Counted from the first letter of the stretch, positions 6,847 through 16,249 are shown. The stretch: DNA of 64,000 nt from Lachnospiraceae bacterium (GCA_017391465.1 JAFOYH010000101.1:28339-92338), one strand, 5' to 3'. Numbers and translations: made by a program. Notes: generated from the sequence alone by a model not told the origin.

Positions 6847-9726
6847 ATGAAGAAGATCAATGGAATAAAAAAAGGTTTGATCTATGCATTAGTAACAGCC
6901 ATGCTCACATCAGGTACTGTTGGTATGATGCCATTGAGTGTAAGTGCTGCGACAACAGGTAGAGTCAATACAAGTGCATTGAATGTCCGTTCCGGTGCTG
7001 GTACGGGATATGCCCGTGTGGGATCAGTAACACAGGGACAGACAGTGACCATTGTTGATTCTGTTAAGGCAGATGATGGTTACACATGGTATAAAATTTC
7101 AGGAACAACTTCCGGATATGTCAGAGGTGACTATATTTCGAATATTGTTTCCGATAATGTTGCAAGTAAAACAGGCATAATTACAGCCGATTGGCTGAAT
7201 GTTCGTACGGGGGCAGGAACAAACTATTCCCGTATGGGTTCGGTGGCTTATGGTACACGTTTAACAATCATTTCGACACATGGCAACTGGTATAAAGTGA
7301 CATGTAAGATTGATAATAAAATTCGAACAGGTTATGTAAGCGCTGATTATGTTAACTTAGATACAGGTTCAGGAAGCAACAGTTCAGGTAATTCAAGTTC
7401 TGGCAGCAGTACAAACAGTGGAACGACAACAGAAAGCGTTATCGCAACAGGTGTTGTGAATGTCAGTGCATTGAATGTGCGTTCTGGTGCAGGTACCAGC
7501 TATTCTGTGATTACAGTACTTGGTAATAAAGCCAATGTGGATATTTTATCTCAGAGCGGTTCATGGTACAAAGTTCGTATCACGGTATCTGGAAGTCAGA
7601 AAACAGGTTATGTACATTCGGATTATATTACAAAGACTGCAACAAGTAATAATAGTACAACACAGGTGTCTGGTCAGGGCGTTGTGAATGTCAGTGCATT
7701 AAATGTGCGTTCCGGTGCAGGAACAAGTCATAGTGTACTGCATGTACTTTATTCAAATGAAAAAGTTGAGATTGTATCTCAGATTGGTAACTGGTATAGC
7801 ATTAAATATACAGACGGCGGTGTGAAAACAGGCTATGTTGCAGCTGAATACATTACAAAGATTGCGACACCACAGACACCACAGGAGCCTGAAACAGAAT
7901 CAAAAGCTCCGGAAACAGAATCCAAAGAGCCTGAAACGGAATCAAAGGCTCCCGAACCAGAAACACCAACACCAATTGAACCAGAAGCACCAGCATATAC
8001 ACCAAAGAATGGTGTAGTTACAGTGGATGAATTACGTGTTCGTTCTAAAGCGGGTACAGATGGTGCGATTTATGGTTTTGTGAATAAAGGCACCAAAGTG
8101 ACCATCATTGGTGAAGAAGGTGACTGGTATAAAGTTAGGGTTGTTTTAAATGGAACAACGAAAGAAGCTTATTTGTCTAAGCAGTATGTAACTATTCAGG
8201 AAGATCACGGAAACAGTGGTAATTCTGGAAATACAGGAAGTCATCCATCAACAGGAAACAAAGCAGGAACTGTAACCGGTAATGGCGTTTATGTCCGCAA
8301 AGGTCCTGGAACCAGTTACGGTAAGCTTGGTCAGCTTTCACTGGGTACATTGGTTACTATTCTTGGAAAAGAAGGTGACTGGTATAAAGTAACATGTGTT
8401 GTAAATGGGACATTAAAAGAAGGTTATATTTACAGTCAGTGGGTAAGAGAACTTGGAGCAGATGATTCTGATTTTACAGGTGACAAAGACGAAAGTTTTG
8501 AAGAGCAGATCGCTTCATTCCCTGAAAGTTATAAGAATGCACTTCGCAGACTTCATGAAAAATATCCAAAATGGAATTTTGTAGCACATCATACAGGGAT
8601 GGATTTTGAAGATGCTATTGAAGCTCAGAATGATGGTAAGCTTTCTATGATTTATTTTAAAGAAGGAACAACACCATTTTCATGGTTGTCTACAAAATCG
8701 GAAGATTATGATTGGGCAACAGATACATATGTTAACCGTGATGGTACAACATGGAAGAGTGCATCCAAAGAGATTTTGGCATACTATATGGATCCAAGAA
8801 ACTTCCTTGATGATCAGCAGATTTTTATGTTTGAGACCATGGCTTATGATGAATCTCAGAGCAGAGAGGTTGTAGCCGGTATTTTATACGGATGTTTCAT
8901 GCAGGATGGCAATGGATATAATTATAATGGCAAACGCTATACATATGTGGATACATTTATGGAAGCGGGTGAGATTGCCGGTGTAAGTCCATATATCCTT
9001 GCTTCCAGATCGAGACAGGAAGTTGGCGGCGGCGGCAACACGAATGCGACGGGTAATGGTAACTATATTACAGGCCAGAAAGTTTATAATTATTTTAACA
9101 TCGGTGCATATGCAAGTGCCAATGGTGATGCGGTTGCCAATGGATTAAGTTATGCATCCCAGACTGGTTCATGGCGCAGACCATGGACAAGCCAGTGGTT
9201 AGCTATTGTCGGTGGTGCAGAATTCCTGGCAAGTGAATATATTAATCGAGGACAGAATACCGATTATTTCCAGAAATTTAATGTCGTTTCACAGCCGTAT
9301 CATCAGCATCAGTATATGGGAAATATTCAGGCACCTTGTTCAGAAGGTTTAAGTCGTTATGGTTCTTATAATGACCTTGGTATGCTGAATGGTGAGTTTA
9401 CATTTATCATTCCGGTATATAATAATATGCCGGCTACAGCTGCAGCAATGCCAACGGAAACGGGCAATCCGAATGCATATTTGAAATCTTTGACAGTTTC
9501 CGGTATGAATTTGAACCAGACATTTACTTACAATACATCCAATTATAACGGTGTAACAAACCAGTCTGCAATTACGATTTCGGCAACACCTGTAAGTAAA
9601 TATGCAACTATTGTTTCCGGAACAGGTACTCATACATTGAATTTAGGTACAAACCAGATTACGGTTGTATGTGAAGCTGGTAATGGAGATCGCTTTACTT
9701 ATACATTAAATATTTATCGTCAGTAA
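6847..9726 (+). CDS. Exported SH3b-repeat peptidoglycan glucosaminidase (GH73-like)
   Basis: This is a 959-residue exported protein, probably a cell-wall hydrolase. Order: a signal peptide with a positive start and a cut near SVSAA (about residue 35). Then six bacterial SH3 domains begin near residues 36, 107, 201, 277, 387 and 473, each with an N-V-R-S/T-G-A-G core and a closing GYV. A Pro/Glu/Thr-rich linker lies between the fourth and fifth. The catalytic region, about 560-865, resembles endo-beta-N-acetylglucosaminidases; SRQEVGGGG puts a likely catalytic Glu at 725, and YNYFNIGAY follows. A cadherin-like beta-sandwich (about 875-959) closes the protein. SH3b domains usually bind peptidoglycan. 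There is no sortase or membrane anchor. GGGGAGG precedes ATG 6847. The next gene starts 14 bases downstream. Confidence 0.88.
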   Translation: MKKINGIKKGLIYALVTAMLTSGTVGMMPLSVSAATTGRVNTSALNVRSGAGTGYARVGSVTQGQTVTIVDSVKADDGYTWYKISGTTSGYVRGDYISNIVSDNVASKTGIITADWLNVRTGAGTNYSRMGSVAYGTRLTIISTHGNWYKVTCKIDNKIRTGYVSADYVNLDTGSGSNSSGNSSSGSSTNSGTTTESVIATGVVNVSALNVRSGAGTSYSVITVLGNKANVDILSQSGSWYKVRITVSGSQKTGYVHSDYITKTATSNNSTTQVSGQGVVNVSALNVRSGAGTSHSVLHVLYSNEKVEIVSQIGNWYSIKYTDGGVKTGYVAAEYITKIATPQTPQEPETESKAPETESKEPETESKAPEPETPTPIEPEAPAYTPKNGVVTVDELRVRSKAGTDGAIYGFVNKGTKVTIIGEEGDWYKVRVVLNGTTKEAYLSKQYVTIQEDHGNSGNSGNTGSHPSTGNKAGTVTGNGVYVRKGPGTSYGKLGQLSLGTLVTILGKEGDWYKVTCVVNGTLKEGYIYSQWVRELGADDSDFTGDKDESFEEQIASFPESYKNALRRLHEKYPKWNFVAHHTGMDFEDAIEAQNDGKLSMIYFKEGTTPFSWLSTKSEDYDWATDTYVNRDGTTWKSASKEILAYYMDPRNFLDDQQIFMFETMAYDESQSREVVAGILYGCFMQDGNGYNYNGKRYTYVDTFMEAGEIAGVSPYILASRSRQEVGGGGNTNATGNGNYITGQKVYNYFNIGAYASANGDAVANGLSYASQTGSWRRPWTSQWLAIVGGAEFLASEYINRGQNTDYFQKFNVVSQPYHQHQYMGNIQAPCSEGLSRYGSYNDLGMLNGEFTFIIPVYNNMPATAAAMPTETGNPNAYLKSLTVSGMNLNQTFTYNTSNYNGVTNQSAITISATPVSKYATIVSGTGTHTLNLGTNQITVVCEAGNGDRFTYTLNIYRQ
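7453..7742 (+). repeat. Recently duplicated SH3b-encoding segment (third and fourth repeats)
   Basis: The 20-base string starting at 7453 recurs exactly at 7681, an offset of 228 bases (76 codons). Similarity continues through the next 30 or so bases with only silent or conservative changes. The other SH3b repeats are much more diverged at the DNA level. Confidence 0.75.
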
Positions 9727-9740
9727 GAAAGGAGAAAGCC

Positions 9741-10709
9741 ATGAATAAAAAAGTTTTATCAATGATTGGTGCAGTGGCAGTGGCCCTTGGCCTTGTTGTT
9801 GGCAGCGTTGTATTCACCGGAATGAAAACCGTGGCATCGGGAGCACAGATTACATTATCCGTGGATTCTCCAACTGTTGAGAAAGACGAAGAGATTAAAG
9901 TAATCGTGAATGCTTCCAGTGGTGAAGCTATGAGTTATGTAAAAGCCAAGCTGACATATGATGCAAATGTTCTTGAACTTGTTGAAACATCTGGAAATCA
10001 GGTGTCTGGAACAAATGGAGAGATTCATGTCTATGAAACGCTGGCTTATGGCGAAAATGAACGTAGTTATGAATTGACATTTAAAGCACTTGAAATCGGT
10101 GCGGTGAGTGTTAACGTAGAAGAAGGTAATATTGAATTATACGAATCTTTAGAACTTGTGAATATTTCTGCAAGTACATTGCCAATTGAAGTTGTGATGA
10201 ACACATCCGCTTCTGACGATGCACGTATCAAAGAGATGATGGTTGCAGATGTTTATGATATGGATAAAATCTTTGATCCGAATGTTTTTGAATATGATCT
10301 TGAAGTTGGTGTAAACATGGAGATGTTTATCTATTCTGCAACAGCTATGAATGCAGAAAGTGTCATCGTAGCACCGGAAGATTTAATGTTGGACATTGGC
10401 ATGAATCGTTTTGAGGTGCGTGTTACAGCACCGGCAGGTAATGAGCAGGTTTATGTTTTCAATATTACTCGTTTAGATCATGAAATCGAAAGAGATGTAG
10501 AAACAGAGTCCGAGACAGAAACAGTTATCGAAACGGAGACAGAAATTGAAACAGAAGCACTTGTTGAAACAGAGATGGAGTCTGAATCAGAAATCGTGAT
10601 TGAGACGTCCGAATCTGAAAGCGAACTGGTACCTGTACCCGCACCGGTAGAAGATGAAACTTTTACCGCAGAACCACTTGAAGCGGTGGCGACACCAGTG
10701 GTAGAATAA
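9741..10709 (+). CDS. Exported cohesin-like / cadherin-like protein with acidic tail
   Basis: This is a 322-residue exported protein. A signal peptide occupies about 1-34. Residues 36-145 resemble a cohesin-type beta-sandwich: an ITLSVDSPTVEKDEEIKVIV opening, YDANVLELVE, then a LTFKALEIGAVSV closing. Residues 158-243 resemble the cadherin-like domain that also ends the preceding protein. The last 78 residues are mainly Glu, Thr, Ser and Val and probably disordered. There is no sortase motif, C-terminal membrane segment or dockerin. It follows the glucosaminidase by 14 bases with its own AAAGGAG site and ends at a strong terminator, so the two are probably co-expressed. Cohesins outside cellulosomes often mediate surface assembly; the partner here is unknown. 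Confidence 0.75.
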   Translation: MNKKVLSMIGAVAVALGLVVGSVVFTGMKTVASGAQITLSVDSPTVEKDEEIKVIVNASSGEAMSYVKAKLTYDANVLELVETSGNQVSGTNGEIHVYETLAYGENERSYELTFKALEIGAVSVNVEEGNIELYESLELVNISASTLPIEVVMNTSASDDARIKEMMVADVYDMDKIFDPNVFEYDLEVGVNMEMFIYSATAMNAESVIVAPEDLMLDIGMNRFEVRVTAPAGNEQVYVFNITRLDHEIERDVETESETETVIETETEIETEALVETEMESESEIVIETSESESELVPVPAPVEDETFTAEPLEAVATPVVE

Positions 10710-10735
10710 TAAACAGAGCAGTCAATGGGCTGATG

Positions 10736-10769
10736 AACCCCTGCGAGCTTTTGCTTGCAGGGGTTTTTT
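10736..10769 (+). terminator. Strong terminator after the surface-protein pair
   Basis: A 13-base-pair stem (10736-10748 with 10753-10765, one G-T pair) has a four-base loop and is followed by a T run. Confidence 0.92.
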
Positions 10770-10789
10770 ATTTGAAGGAGTGAAGACTT

Positions 10790-11575
10790 TTGTTAGATCA
10801 AAATCTATTTACGGAAACAATACGCGAAGTTGCAGAAATTATTCGAACATCGTCAAATACTTTATCTGAAGAAGATATTTTGAAATATTTTGAATCCATG
10901 GAATTAAATGAGAATCAGGAACGTATGGTTCTGGACTATCTTTTAAAAACTCAGGCATCAACAGAAGATCCATCGGATCATTCTGAAAATAATGAGAAAC
11001 TGAGCGATGACGATGAACGGATACGAGAGTACGCTAAAGATGATGCTGATGAATTGCCACAGTCCCCGGTTTTTCAGATGTATATGGATGAAATTCGAGA
11101 ACTTTCAGTATGTACAAAAGAAGAACTTGAAGATTTCTATGAAGATCTTCTGGCAGGAGAAGTGGAAGCACTCAAAAAGATTTCAGATAGCTGGATGATT
11201 CGCGTGGTGGATATTGCAAAAGAACTTTCCGTGACTCCGGAAGATTTTTCGGATGTTATCCAGGAAGGGAATATGGGACTGTTTATGAAGTTATCCGAGC
11301 TTTGTGGAAGTCAGGAAAGAGTAGATGTGGAACAGGCTTTGGAGGCGTCTATATTCATGGCCATGAAAGCTTATGTGCAGGAACTTGGTATTGAAGATAA
11401 TGTTGAAAATACCATGGTAGGTAAAGCAACACTTGTCAATGAAGCAAGAAAGTATCTCATGGAAGAAAATGGTCAGGAACCGACGATTTCTGAATTGGTG
11501 GCCTATACACATATGGAGTCAGATGAATTGGAAGAAATCATTGACATGATTCAGCGTGCAGAAAATAAATCATAA
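10790..11575 (+). CDS. Sigma-70-like protein lacking region 4
   Basis: This 261-residue protein looks like part of a sigma-70 factor. After an acidic N-terminus, SPVFQMYMDEIREL (residues 92-105) resembles region 1.2. VVDIAKEL and DVIQEGNMGLF (about 139-165) resemble region 2.1-2.2, the core polymerase contact. ENGQEPTISELVAYTHM near the end resembles region 3. The chain stops there, so the region 4 helix-turn-helix that reads -35 boxes is absent. In the stretch where region 2.3-2.4 should carry aromatic residues that melt the -10 box, only AMKAYVQE-like residues are seen. It may bind polymerase without acting as a normal sigma factor. The start is TTG 10790 behind GAAGGAG (10774-10780). It is flanked by terminators on both sides, hence monocistronic. 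Confidence 0.7.
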   Translation: MLDQNLFTETIREVAEIIRTSSNTLSEEDILKYFESMELNENQERMVLDYLLKTQASTEDPSDHSENNEKLSDDDERIREYAKDDADELPQSPVFQMYMDEIRELSVCTKEELEDFYEDLLAGEVEALKKISDSWMIRVVDIAKELSVTPEDFSDVIQEGNMGLFMKLSELCGSQERVDVEQALEASIFMAMKAYVQELGIEDNVENTMVGKATLVNEARKYLMEENGQEPTISELVAYTHMESDELEEIIDMIQRAENKS

Positions 11576-11585
11576 AATAAACAAT

Positions 11586-11620
11586 AAAAATGTTCTTCGT
11601 TATTTGGAGAGCATTTTTTT
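11586..11620 (+). terminator. Terminator after the sigma-like gene
   Basis: AAAAATGTTCTT (11586-11597) pairs with GAGAGCATTTTT (11607-11618) using two G-T pairs; more T bases follow. Confidence 0.8.
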
Positions 11621-11656
11621 CATATAATGCTAAGAAAACAAAAAAGGATTTAAAGT

Positions 11657-12364
11657 ATGAAAGGTTTTCATGTGTTAAATCTGGCCTTAGGTCTGCTGTT
11701 ACTTGCCTTAATTGGTTCAATGAAAGGGCAAACATTAAGTGTTTCGAAATTAATAAATGATAAGGAAAAAGTTGTTGCACTGACATTTGATGATGGCCCG
11801 GATGAAGAAAAAACAGAAGATTTACTGGATATGCTTAGAGAGAAGCAGGTACCTGCGACATTTTTTGTGATTGGTGCTCAAGTCGAAGGAAATGAAGAAC
11901 TCGTGAAACGGATGGCAGAGGAAGGACATCAGATCGGAATACATACATGGCGTCATGTAGATTTAAGTTGTTTGTCAGAAGAGGAACAGAGGGAAGAAAT
12001 TAAAAAATCCAGGGCAGTTCTTGTGGATTTAATCGGAGAAAGGGATTTTGCGGTTCGACCGCCATTTGGTCAGATGAATGCCATATTGGAACAATGGATA
12101 GAATATCCAATGATCTTATGGTCTATAGATACGGAAGACTGGACAGGGAAAAGTGTTTTAGATATGACCATCGAAACGGCAGAACAAGTTCGGGATGGTG
12201 ATATTATTCTCATGCATGATATCTCAGAAAATAGTATCGAAGGTGCAAAAGCAATTATTGACGAATTGGAACGGATGGGTTATACTTTTCTAACAATAGA
12301 AGAACTTTTCTTTTGTAAAGAGATAACATTGGAAAATGGTAGAACTTACCGTTATGCACGATAA
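11657..12364 (+). CDS. Polysaccharide deacetylase (NodB domain), membrane anchored
   Basis: This 235-residue carbohydrate esterase (family 4 type) probably removes N-acetyl groups from peptidoglycan or another surface polymer. An N-terminal hydrophobic segment (about 5-22) acts as signal or anchor. The NodB motifs are complete and in order: TFDDG with the metal and catalytic Asp pair, HTWRH with two metal-binding His, RPPFG, DTEDW, and LMHD with the catalytic His near the end. It is short, with little beyond the NodB core. The next gene begins ten bases after its stop, so it may be co-transcribed with endonuclease IV. The substrate is not deducible from sequence. Confidence 0.9.
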   Translation: MKGFHVLNLALGLLLLALIGSMKGQTLSVSKLINDKEKVVALTFDDGPDEEKTEDLLDMLREKQVPATFFVIGAQVEGNEELVKRMAEEGHQIGIHTWRHVDLSCLSEEEQREEIKKSRAVLVDLIGERDFAVRPPFGQMNAILEQWIEYPMILWSIDTEDWTGKSVLDMTIETAEQVRDGDIILMHDISENSIEGAKAIIDELERMGYTFLTIEELFFCKEITLENGRTYRYAR

Positions 12365-12373
12365 GGAGATTAT

Positions 12374-13282
12374 ATGATAAAAATTGGTTCTCATGTTGGC
12401 ATGAGTGGAAAAGAAATGTTCCTTGGTTCTGCAAAAGAGGCAGCATCTTATGGTGCGAATACATTTATGGTATATACAGGAGCTCCGCAAAATACCAAGC
12501 GTAAAGATTTAAGCGAACTCCGAATAGATGAGGGATGGGCCTACATGCGTGAAAAAGGGATTGAAGAAATCGTCATTCATGCGCCATATATTATCAATAT
12601 GGCGAATACAGTCAAACCAGAAACTTTTGAACTGGCAGTCGATTTTATGAACCTTGAATTAAGTCGGTCAGAAGCTATGGGAAGTAAAGTGTTGATTGTT
12701 CATCCGGGAGCCCATGTGGGTGCCGGTCCGGAAGCTGGAATTGCGCAGATTGCCAAAGCACTGAATGAAGTTCTGACAATGGATACAAAAGTTTGTGTGG
12801 CTTTAGAAACCATGGCGGGAAAAGGCAGCGAAATTGGCCGATCCTTTGAAGAACTCGCGGACATTTATGATAAAGTCGCATATAATGATAAATTGAGAGT
12901 GTGTTTTGACACTTGCCATACAAGTGATGCAGGGTATGATATCATTCATGATTTTGATGGTGTCATGGATCAATTTGATCGATTGATCGGTAAAGATCAG
13001 ATTGCTGTTTTTCATATTAATGATAGCAAAAATGCACAGGGAGCTGCAAAAGACCGACATGAGAATCTTGGATTTGGACATATCGGATTTAATGCACTTC
13101 ATGCAATTGTTCATCACAAAGACTTTATCGATGTACCTAAAATTTTAGAAAGCCCGTATGTGGCTGATGCCCATCAACCTAAGAAATCGTGGGCACCTTA
13201 CAAATATGAAATCGAAATGCTTCGTACAGGGGTATTTGATCCTAAATTAAAAGAAAAAATTTCACAAAACGGAGGAAAATAA
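12374..13282 (+). CDS. nfo: Endonuclease IV (AP endonuclease)
   Basis: This enzyme cleaves DNA at abasic sites in base excision repair. It has the AP endonuclease family 2 TIM barrel with metal ligands visible in IGSHVGMSG (start), [45 protein letters not shown] and the [12 protein letters not shown] loop. The length of 302 residues is slightly longer than the usual 280 or so, with a short basic tail. The start ATG 12374 follows AAGGAG. It is separated by two bases from the sulfhydrylase gene, so these appear operonic, although the pathways are unrelated. Confidence 0.95.
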   Translation: MIKIGSHVGMSGKEMFLGSAKEAASYGANTFMVYTGAPQNTKRKDLSELRIDEGWAYMREKGIEEIVIHAPYIINMANTVKPETFELAVDFMNLELSRSEAMGSKVLIVHPGAHVGAGPEAGIAQIAKALNEVLTMDTKVCVALETMAGKGSEIGRSFEELADIYDKVAYNDKLRVCFDTCHTSDAGYDIIHDFDGVMDQFDRLIGKDQIAVFHINDSKNAQGAAKDRHENLGFGHIGFNALHAIVHHKDFIDVPKILESPYVADAHQPKKSWAPYKYEIEMLRTGVFDPKLKEKISQNGGK

Positions 13283-13284
13283 TT

Positions 13285-14550
13285 ATGAGAGATGAAACAA
13301 AATGCTTACATTCCGGCTATACACCGAAAAATGGTGAGCCACGTGTTATGCCAATTGTTCAGAGTACGACTTATGTATATGATTCAACAGAAGCAGTGGC
13401 AGCGGTATTTGATGATCCATCCAAATCCCTTATTTATTCAAGATTTGAAAATCCAACAGTTATGGCTGTGGAAGATAAGATTGCAGATCTTGAAGGTGGT
13501 GTGGGTGCTATGTGTACTTCCTCCGGTCAGGCAGCTTCTTTACTTTCAATTTTAAATATCTGTAGTGCAGGCGACAGCTTTATCAGTACATCCACTATTT
13601 ATGGCGGCACAGTGAACCTTTTTGCTGTAACACTTAAAAAATTAGGAATTGAATGTATTTTTGTAGATGCAGACGCAGATGAAGAAACAATTCAGGAAGC
13701 ATTTAAATCAAATACACGTTGTGTTTTTGGCGAAACACTGGCAAATCCTGCATTGGCGGTGCTTGATATTGAAAAGATGGCGAATATTGCTCATAAAAAT
13801 AATGTGCCATTAATTATTGACAATACATTTGCCACACCTGTTCTTTGTAAACCAATCGAATTTGGTGCTGATATTGTTGTTCATTCTACATCCAAATATA
13901 TGGATGGTCATGCGCTTCAGGTAGGTGGAGTCATTGTTGACAGTGGTAAATTTGACTGGACAAATGGCAAATTTCCAGAATTCACAGAACCGGATGATTC
14001 TTATCATGGCCTCATTTATACTGAAAAATATGGGAAAATGGCTTATATTATGAAAGCACGTATGCAGTTAATGCGTGATTTTGGAGCTTATCCATCGGCA
14101 CACTCCGGATTTTTATTAAATCTCGGATTAGAAACTTTAGCAATCCGTATGGAACGCTACTGTGAAAATGCACTTAAGGTTGCAAAATATTTCCAGACAT
14201 CCGATAAGATTGAATATGTCAGCTATGCGGCACTTCCAGGGGATAAATATCATGAACGTGCGAAGAAGTATCTTCCTAAGGGAACATGTGGTGTTATATC
14301 CGTCTCTATTAAAGGCGGAAGAGATGCAGCAGTTCGTTTCATGGACAGTTTGAAACTTGCTTCCAATGAAGTTCATGTGGCAGATATCCGGACATGTGTA
14401 TTACATCCGGCAAGTGCAACACATCGTCAGTTGACGGAAGAACAGCTCATTGCAGCTGGTATAAATCCAGGATTAATTCGTTTTTCTGTGGGACTTGAAA
14501 ATGTCGATGATATTATTGAAGATATTGAACAGGCATTGGCGAATGTATAA
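13285..14550 (+). CDS. metY: O-acetylhomoserine sulfhydrylase (PLP-dependent)
   Basis: This Cys/Met-metabolism PLP enzyme most likely makes homocysteine from O-acetylhomoserine and sulfide. The PLP lysine is in HSTSKYMDGH. TSSGQAA, STIYGGT and IIDNTFATP are the cofactor-binding landmarks, and RFSVGLENVDDIIEDI closes the protein. The 421-residue length and the long insert around FPEFTEPDDSYHGL favour the O-acetylhomoserine aminocarboxypropyltransferase group over cystathionine gamma-synthase or gamma-lyase. This fits metA at 56643, which has the residue expected for acetyl-CoA use. A methionine gamma-lyase role is not fully excluded. GGAGG precedes the ATG at 13285, two bases after nfo. Confidence 0.88.
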   Translation: MRDETKCLHSGYTPKNGEPRVMPIVQSTTYVYDSTEAVAAVFDDPSKSLIYSRFENPTVMAVEDKIADLEGGVGAMCTSSGQAASLLSILNICSAGDSFISTSTIYGGTVNLFAVTLKKLGIECIFVDADADEETIQEAFKSNTRCVFGETLANPALAVLDIEKMANIAHKNNVPLIIDNTFATPVLCKPIEFGADIVVHSTSKYMDGHALQVGGVIVDSGKFDWTNGKFPEFTEPDDSYHGLIYTEKYGKMAYIMKARMQLMRDFGAYPSAHSGFLLNLGLETLAIRMERYCENALKVAKYFQTSDKIEYVSYAALPGDKYHERAKKYLPKGTCGVISVSIKGGRDAAVRFMDSLKLASNEVHVADIRTCVLHPASATHRQLTEEQLIAAGINPGLIRFSVGLENVDDIIEDIEQALANV

Positions 14551-14557
14551 ATGATAA

Positions 14558-14613
14558 CAAAAATGTACTCCTTGGAGACTACGGAGACGGCGTCCATCGG
14601 AGTACATTTTTAT
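14558..14613 (+). terminator. Terminator with branched loop after metY
   Basis: AAAAATGTACTCC (14559-14571) pairs perfectly with GGAGTACATTTTT (14599-14611). The 27-base interior can form a second small stem (TGGA with TCCA). The arms are T/A-ended on both strands. Confidence 0.8.
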
Positions 14614-14676
14614 TTTAAATATAAGATTAAAAAATGAAATAAAAAATGACTGTAATGTTTGTTAGAAACATCTTTA

Positions 14677-14703
14677 TTGATTTCAAGAATAGTGTGTTAT
14701 AAT
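14677..14703 (+). promoter_or_regulatory. Extended -10 promoter of the CoA-transferase gene
   Basis: TGTTATAAT (14695-14703) is an extended -10 box. TTGATT (14677-14682) is a possible -35 with a short 15-base spacer. An untranslated leader of about 80 bases follows, with no clear structure. Confidence 0.6.
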
Positions 14704-14789
14704 AATATGTATATGAAATATATGTAAGAATATATTCTTAACGTGAATTTGCTGTAGACGAACATACAGAATAGAGGAGGGATAAAGTC

Positions 14790-16127
14790 ATGATTAATAT
14801 TTTGGAATGGGAAAAGATTTATAATTCAAAGATCGTATCTGCGGAAGAGGCAATTGGTTATATTAAAAGTGGTGATCGTATTGTTACCGGACATGCAGCG
14901 GGGGAGCCAACTTATTTGATTGATACTTTGGTGGATAATTACGAGATGTATGAGAATGTCGAAATCTGTCATCTGGTTTCAACGGGCGAAGGGAAGTATA
15001 CACGACCGGAAATGAAAGGTCATTTTATATTTAATGGGTTCTTCCTTGGTGCTGGCAATCGAGATGCGGTAGCCAGAGGTCAGGCAAATTACAGTCCCGG
15101 ATTTTTTCATGAAATTCCAAAACTGTTTCGTGAAGAATTGCCTGTAGATGTAGCACTTGTTATGGTAAGTAAACCGGATAAACATGGTTTCTGCTCCTTT
15201 GGCACATCCAGTGATTATACAAAACCGGTAGCTGATTGTGCAAAAATTGTTATTGCACAGGTGAATGAACATATGCCACGTACATTTGGTGGTAATTTGA
15301 TTCATGTCCGTGATATTGATTTTATCGTTGAACATTCCCAGCCGATCAATGAAATGCAGCCGGCAAAGGTTGGAATCCTTGAAAGGAAAATTGGTAAATA
15401 TTGTTCGACACTTATTAAAGATGGGGACTGTCTTCAGCTTGGTATCGGTTCTATTCCGGAATCTGTATTGCCGTTCCTTTGGGATCGAAAGGATCTTGGG
15501 TTACATACAGAGATGGCATCCGATGGTATTATTGATCTAATGCTTGCAGGTATCATTAATAACAAATTAAAAACCGTTGAACCTGGACGAAGTGTGATTA
15601 CTTTCGTTATGGGAACACGAAGACTCTATGACTTTATTGATGACAATCCGGAAATTTCAATGAACCCGGTAGATTATGTCAATGATCCGGTTGTGATCGC
15701 AAAGAATGATAATGTTGTGTCGATCAACAGTTGTATTCAGGTCGATCTTATGGGGCAGGTTGTCAGTGAGAGTATTGGACTCCGTCAGTTCAGTGGTGTT
15801 GGCGGTCAGGTAGACTTTGTCCGTGGTGCTGCCATGAGTAAAGGTGGACGCAGTATCATTGCTATGCTTTCTACGGCAAGCGGTGGAAAAATCAGCCGTA
15901 TTGTTCCGTTTATTGATCAGGGGGCTGCTGTTACTACATCACGTAATGACGTGCATTATGTCATTACAGAGTATGGTATTGCTTTACTGAAAGGCAAAAC
16001 ATTAAAAGACAGAGCGAAAGCTTTGATTAAGATTGCTCATCCAAAATTTAGAGAAGAATTGAAACAGGAATATGAACGTCGTTTTCTTGAACCATACGAT
16101 TTGAAGATGGTTGAGAAAGAAGCATAG
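14790..16127 (+). CDS. Acyl-CoA:acetate CoA-transferase, 4-hydroxybutyrate CoA-transferase type
   Basis: This 445-residue protein of the acetyl-CoA hydrolase/transferase family moves CoA between an acyl-CoA and acetate through a glutamyl-CoA intermediate. SGDRIVTGHAAGEP near the N-terminus, GIGSIPESVLP and HTEMASDG are family motifs. The Glu of HTEM is the likely catalytic residue. The N-terminal HAAGEP form matches the 4-hydroxybutyrate CoA-transferase branch better than the canonical butyryl-CoA:acetate transferase of Roseburia, which as I recall reads SGDWVDYG. Members of this branch may use butyryl-, propionyl- or 4-hydroxybutyryl-CoA, so the end product is uncertain. It is monocistronic, with AGAGGAGGG before ATG 14790. 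Confidence 0.85.
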   Translation: MINILEWEKIYNSKIVSAEEAIGYIKSGDRIVTGHAAGEPTYLIDTLVDNYEMYENVEICHLVSTGEGKYTRPEMKGHFIFNGFFLGAGNRDAVARGQANYSPGFFHEIPKLFREELPVDVALVMVSKPDKHGFCSFGTSSDYTKPVADCAKIVIAQVNEHMPRTFGGNLIHVRDIDFIVEHSQPINEMQPAKVGILERKIGKYCSTLIKDGDCLQLGIGSIPESVLPFLWDRKDLGLHTEMASDGIIDLMLAGIINNKLKTVEPGRSVITFVMGTRRLYDFIDDNPEISMNPVDYVNDPVVIAKNDNVVSINSCIQVDLMGQVVSESIGLRQFSGVGGQVDFVRGAAMSKGGRSIIAMLSTASGGKISRIVPFIDQGAAVTTSRNDVHYVITEYGIALLKGKTLKDRAKALIKIAHPKFREELKQEYERRFLEPYDLKMVEKEA

Positions 16128-16192
16128 GCAGGGAATGGTTGACCATCTGGAAGACTATGCACCCGTTCGGTTTTAAAATATGATCAAAAATG

Positions 16193-16247
16193 AAAATCCA
16201 GTACTCCGAAGAATGCCGTTTCAAGGCTTCAAGGAGTACTGGGTTTT
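16193..16247. terminator. Bidirectional terminator between convergent genes
   Basis: AAAATCCAGTACTCC (16193-16207) pairs with GGAGTACTGGGTTTT (16233-16247), 15 pairs with one G-T. It separates the plus-strand CoA-transferase gene from the minus-strand ABC operon. Confidence 0.82.
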
Positions 16248-16249
16248 GT

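Noticed and set aside
7861..8005. Possible short tandem DNA repeat in the Pro/Glu/Thr linker
   Set aside because: The repeats of about 24 bases are degenerate and simply encode the P-E-T-E-S-K linker; no separate element is needed.
10500..10620. Acidic repetitive tail as a possible frameshift product or coding error
   Set aside because: The frame remains open with normal codon use and ends at a stop shortly before a strong terminator, so it is a genuine low-complexity tail.
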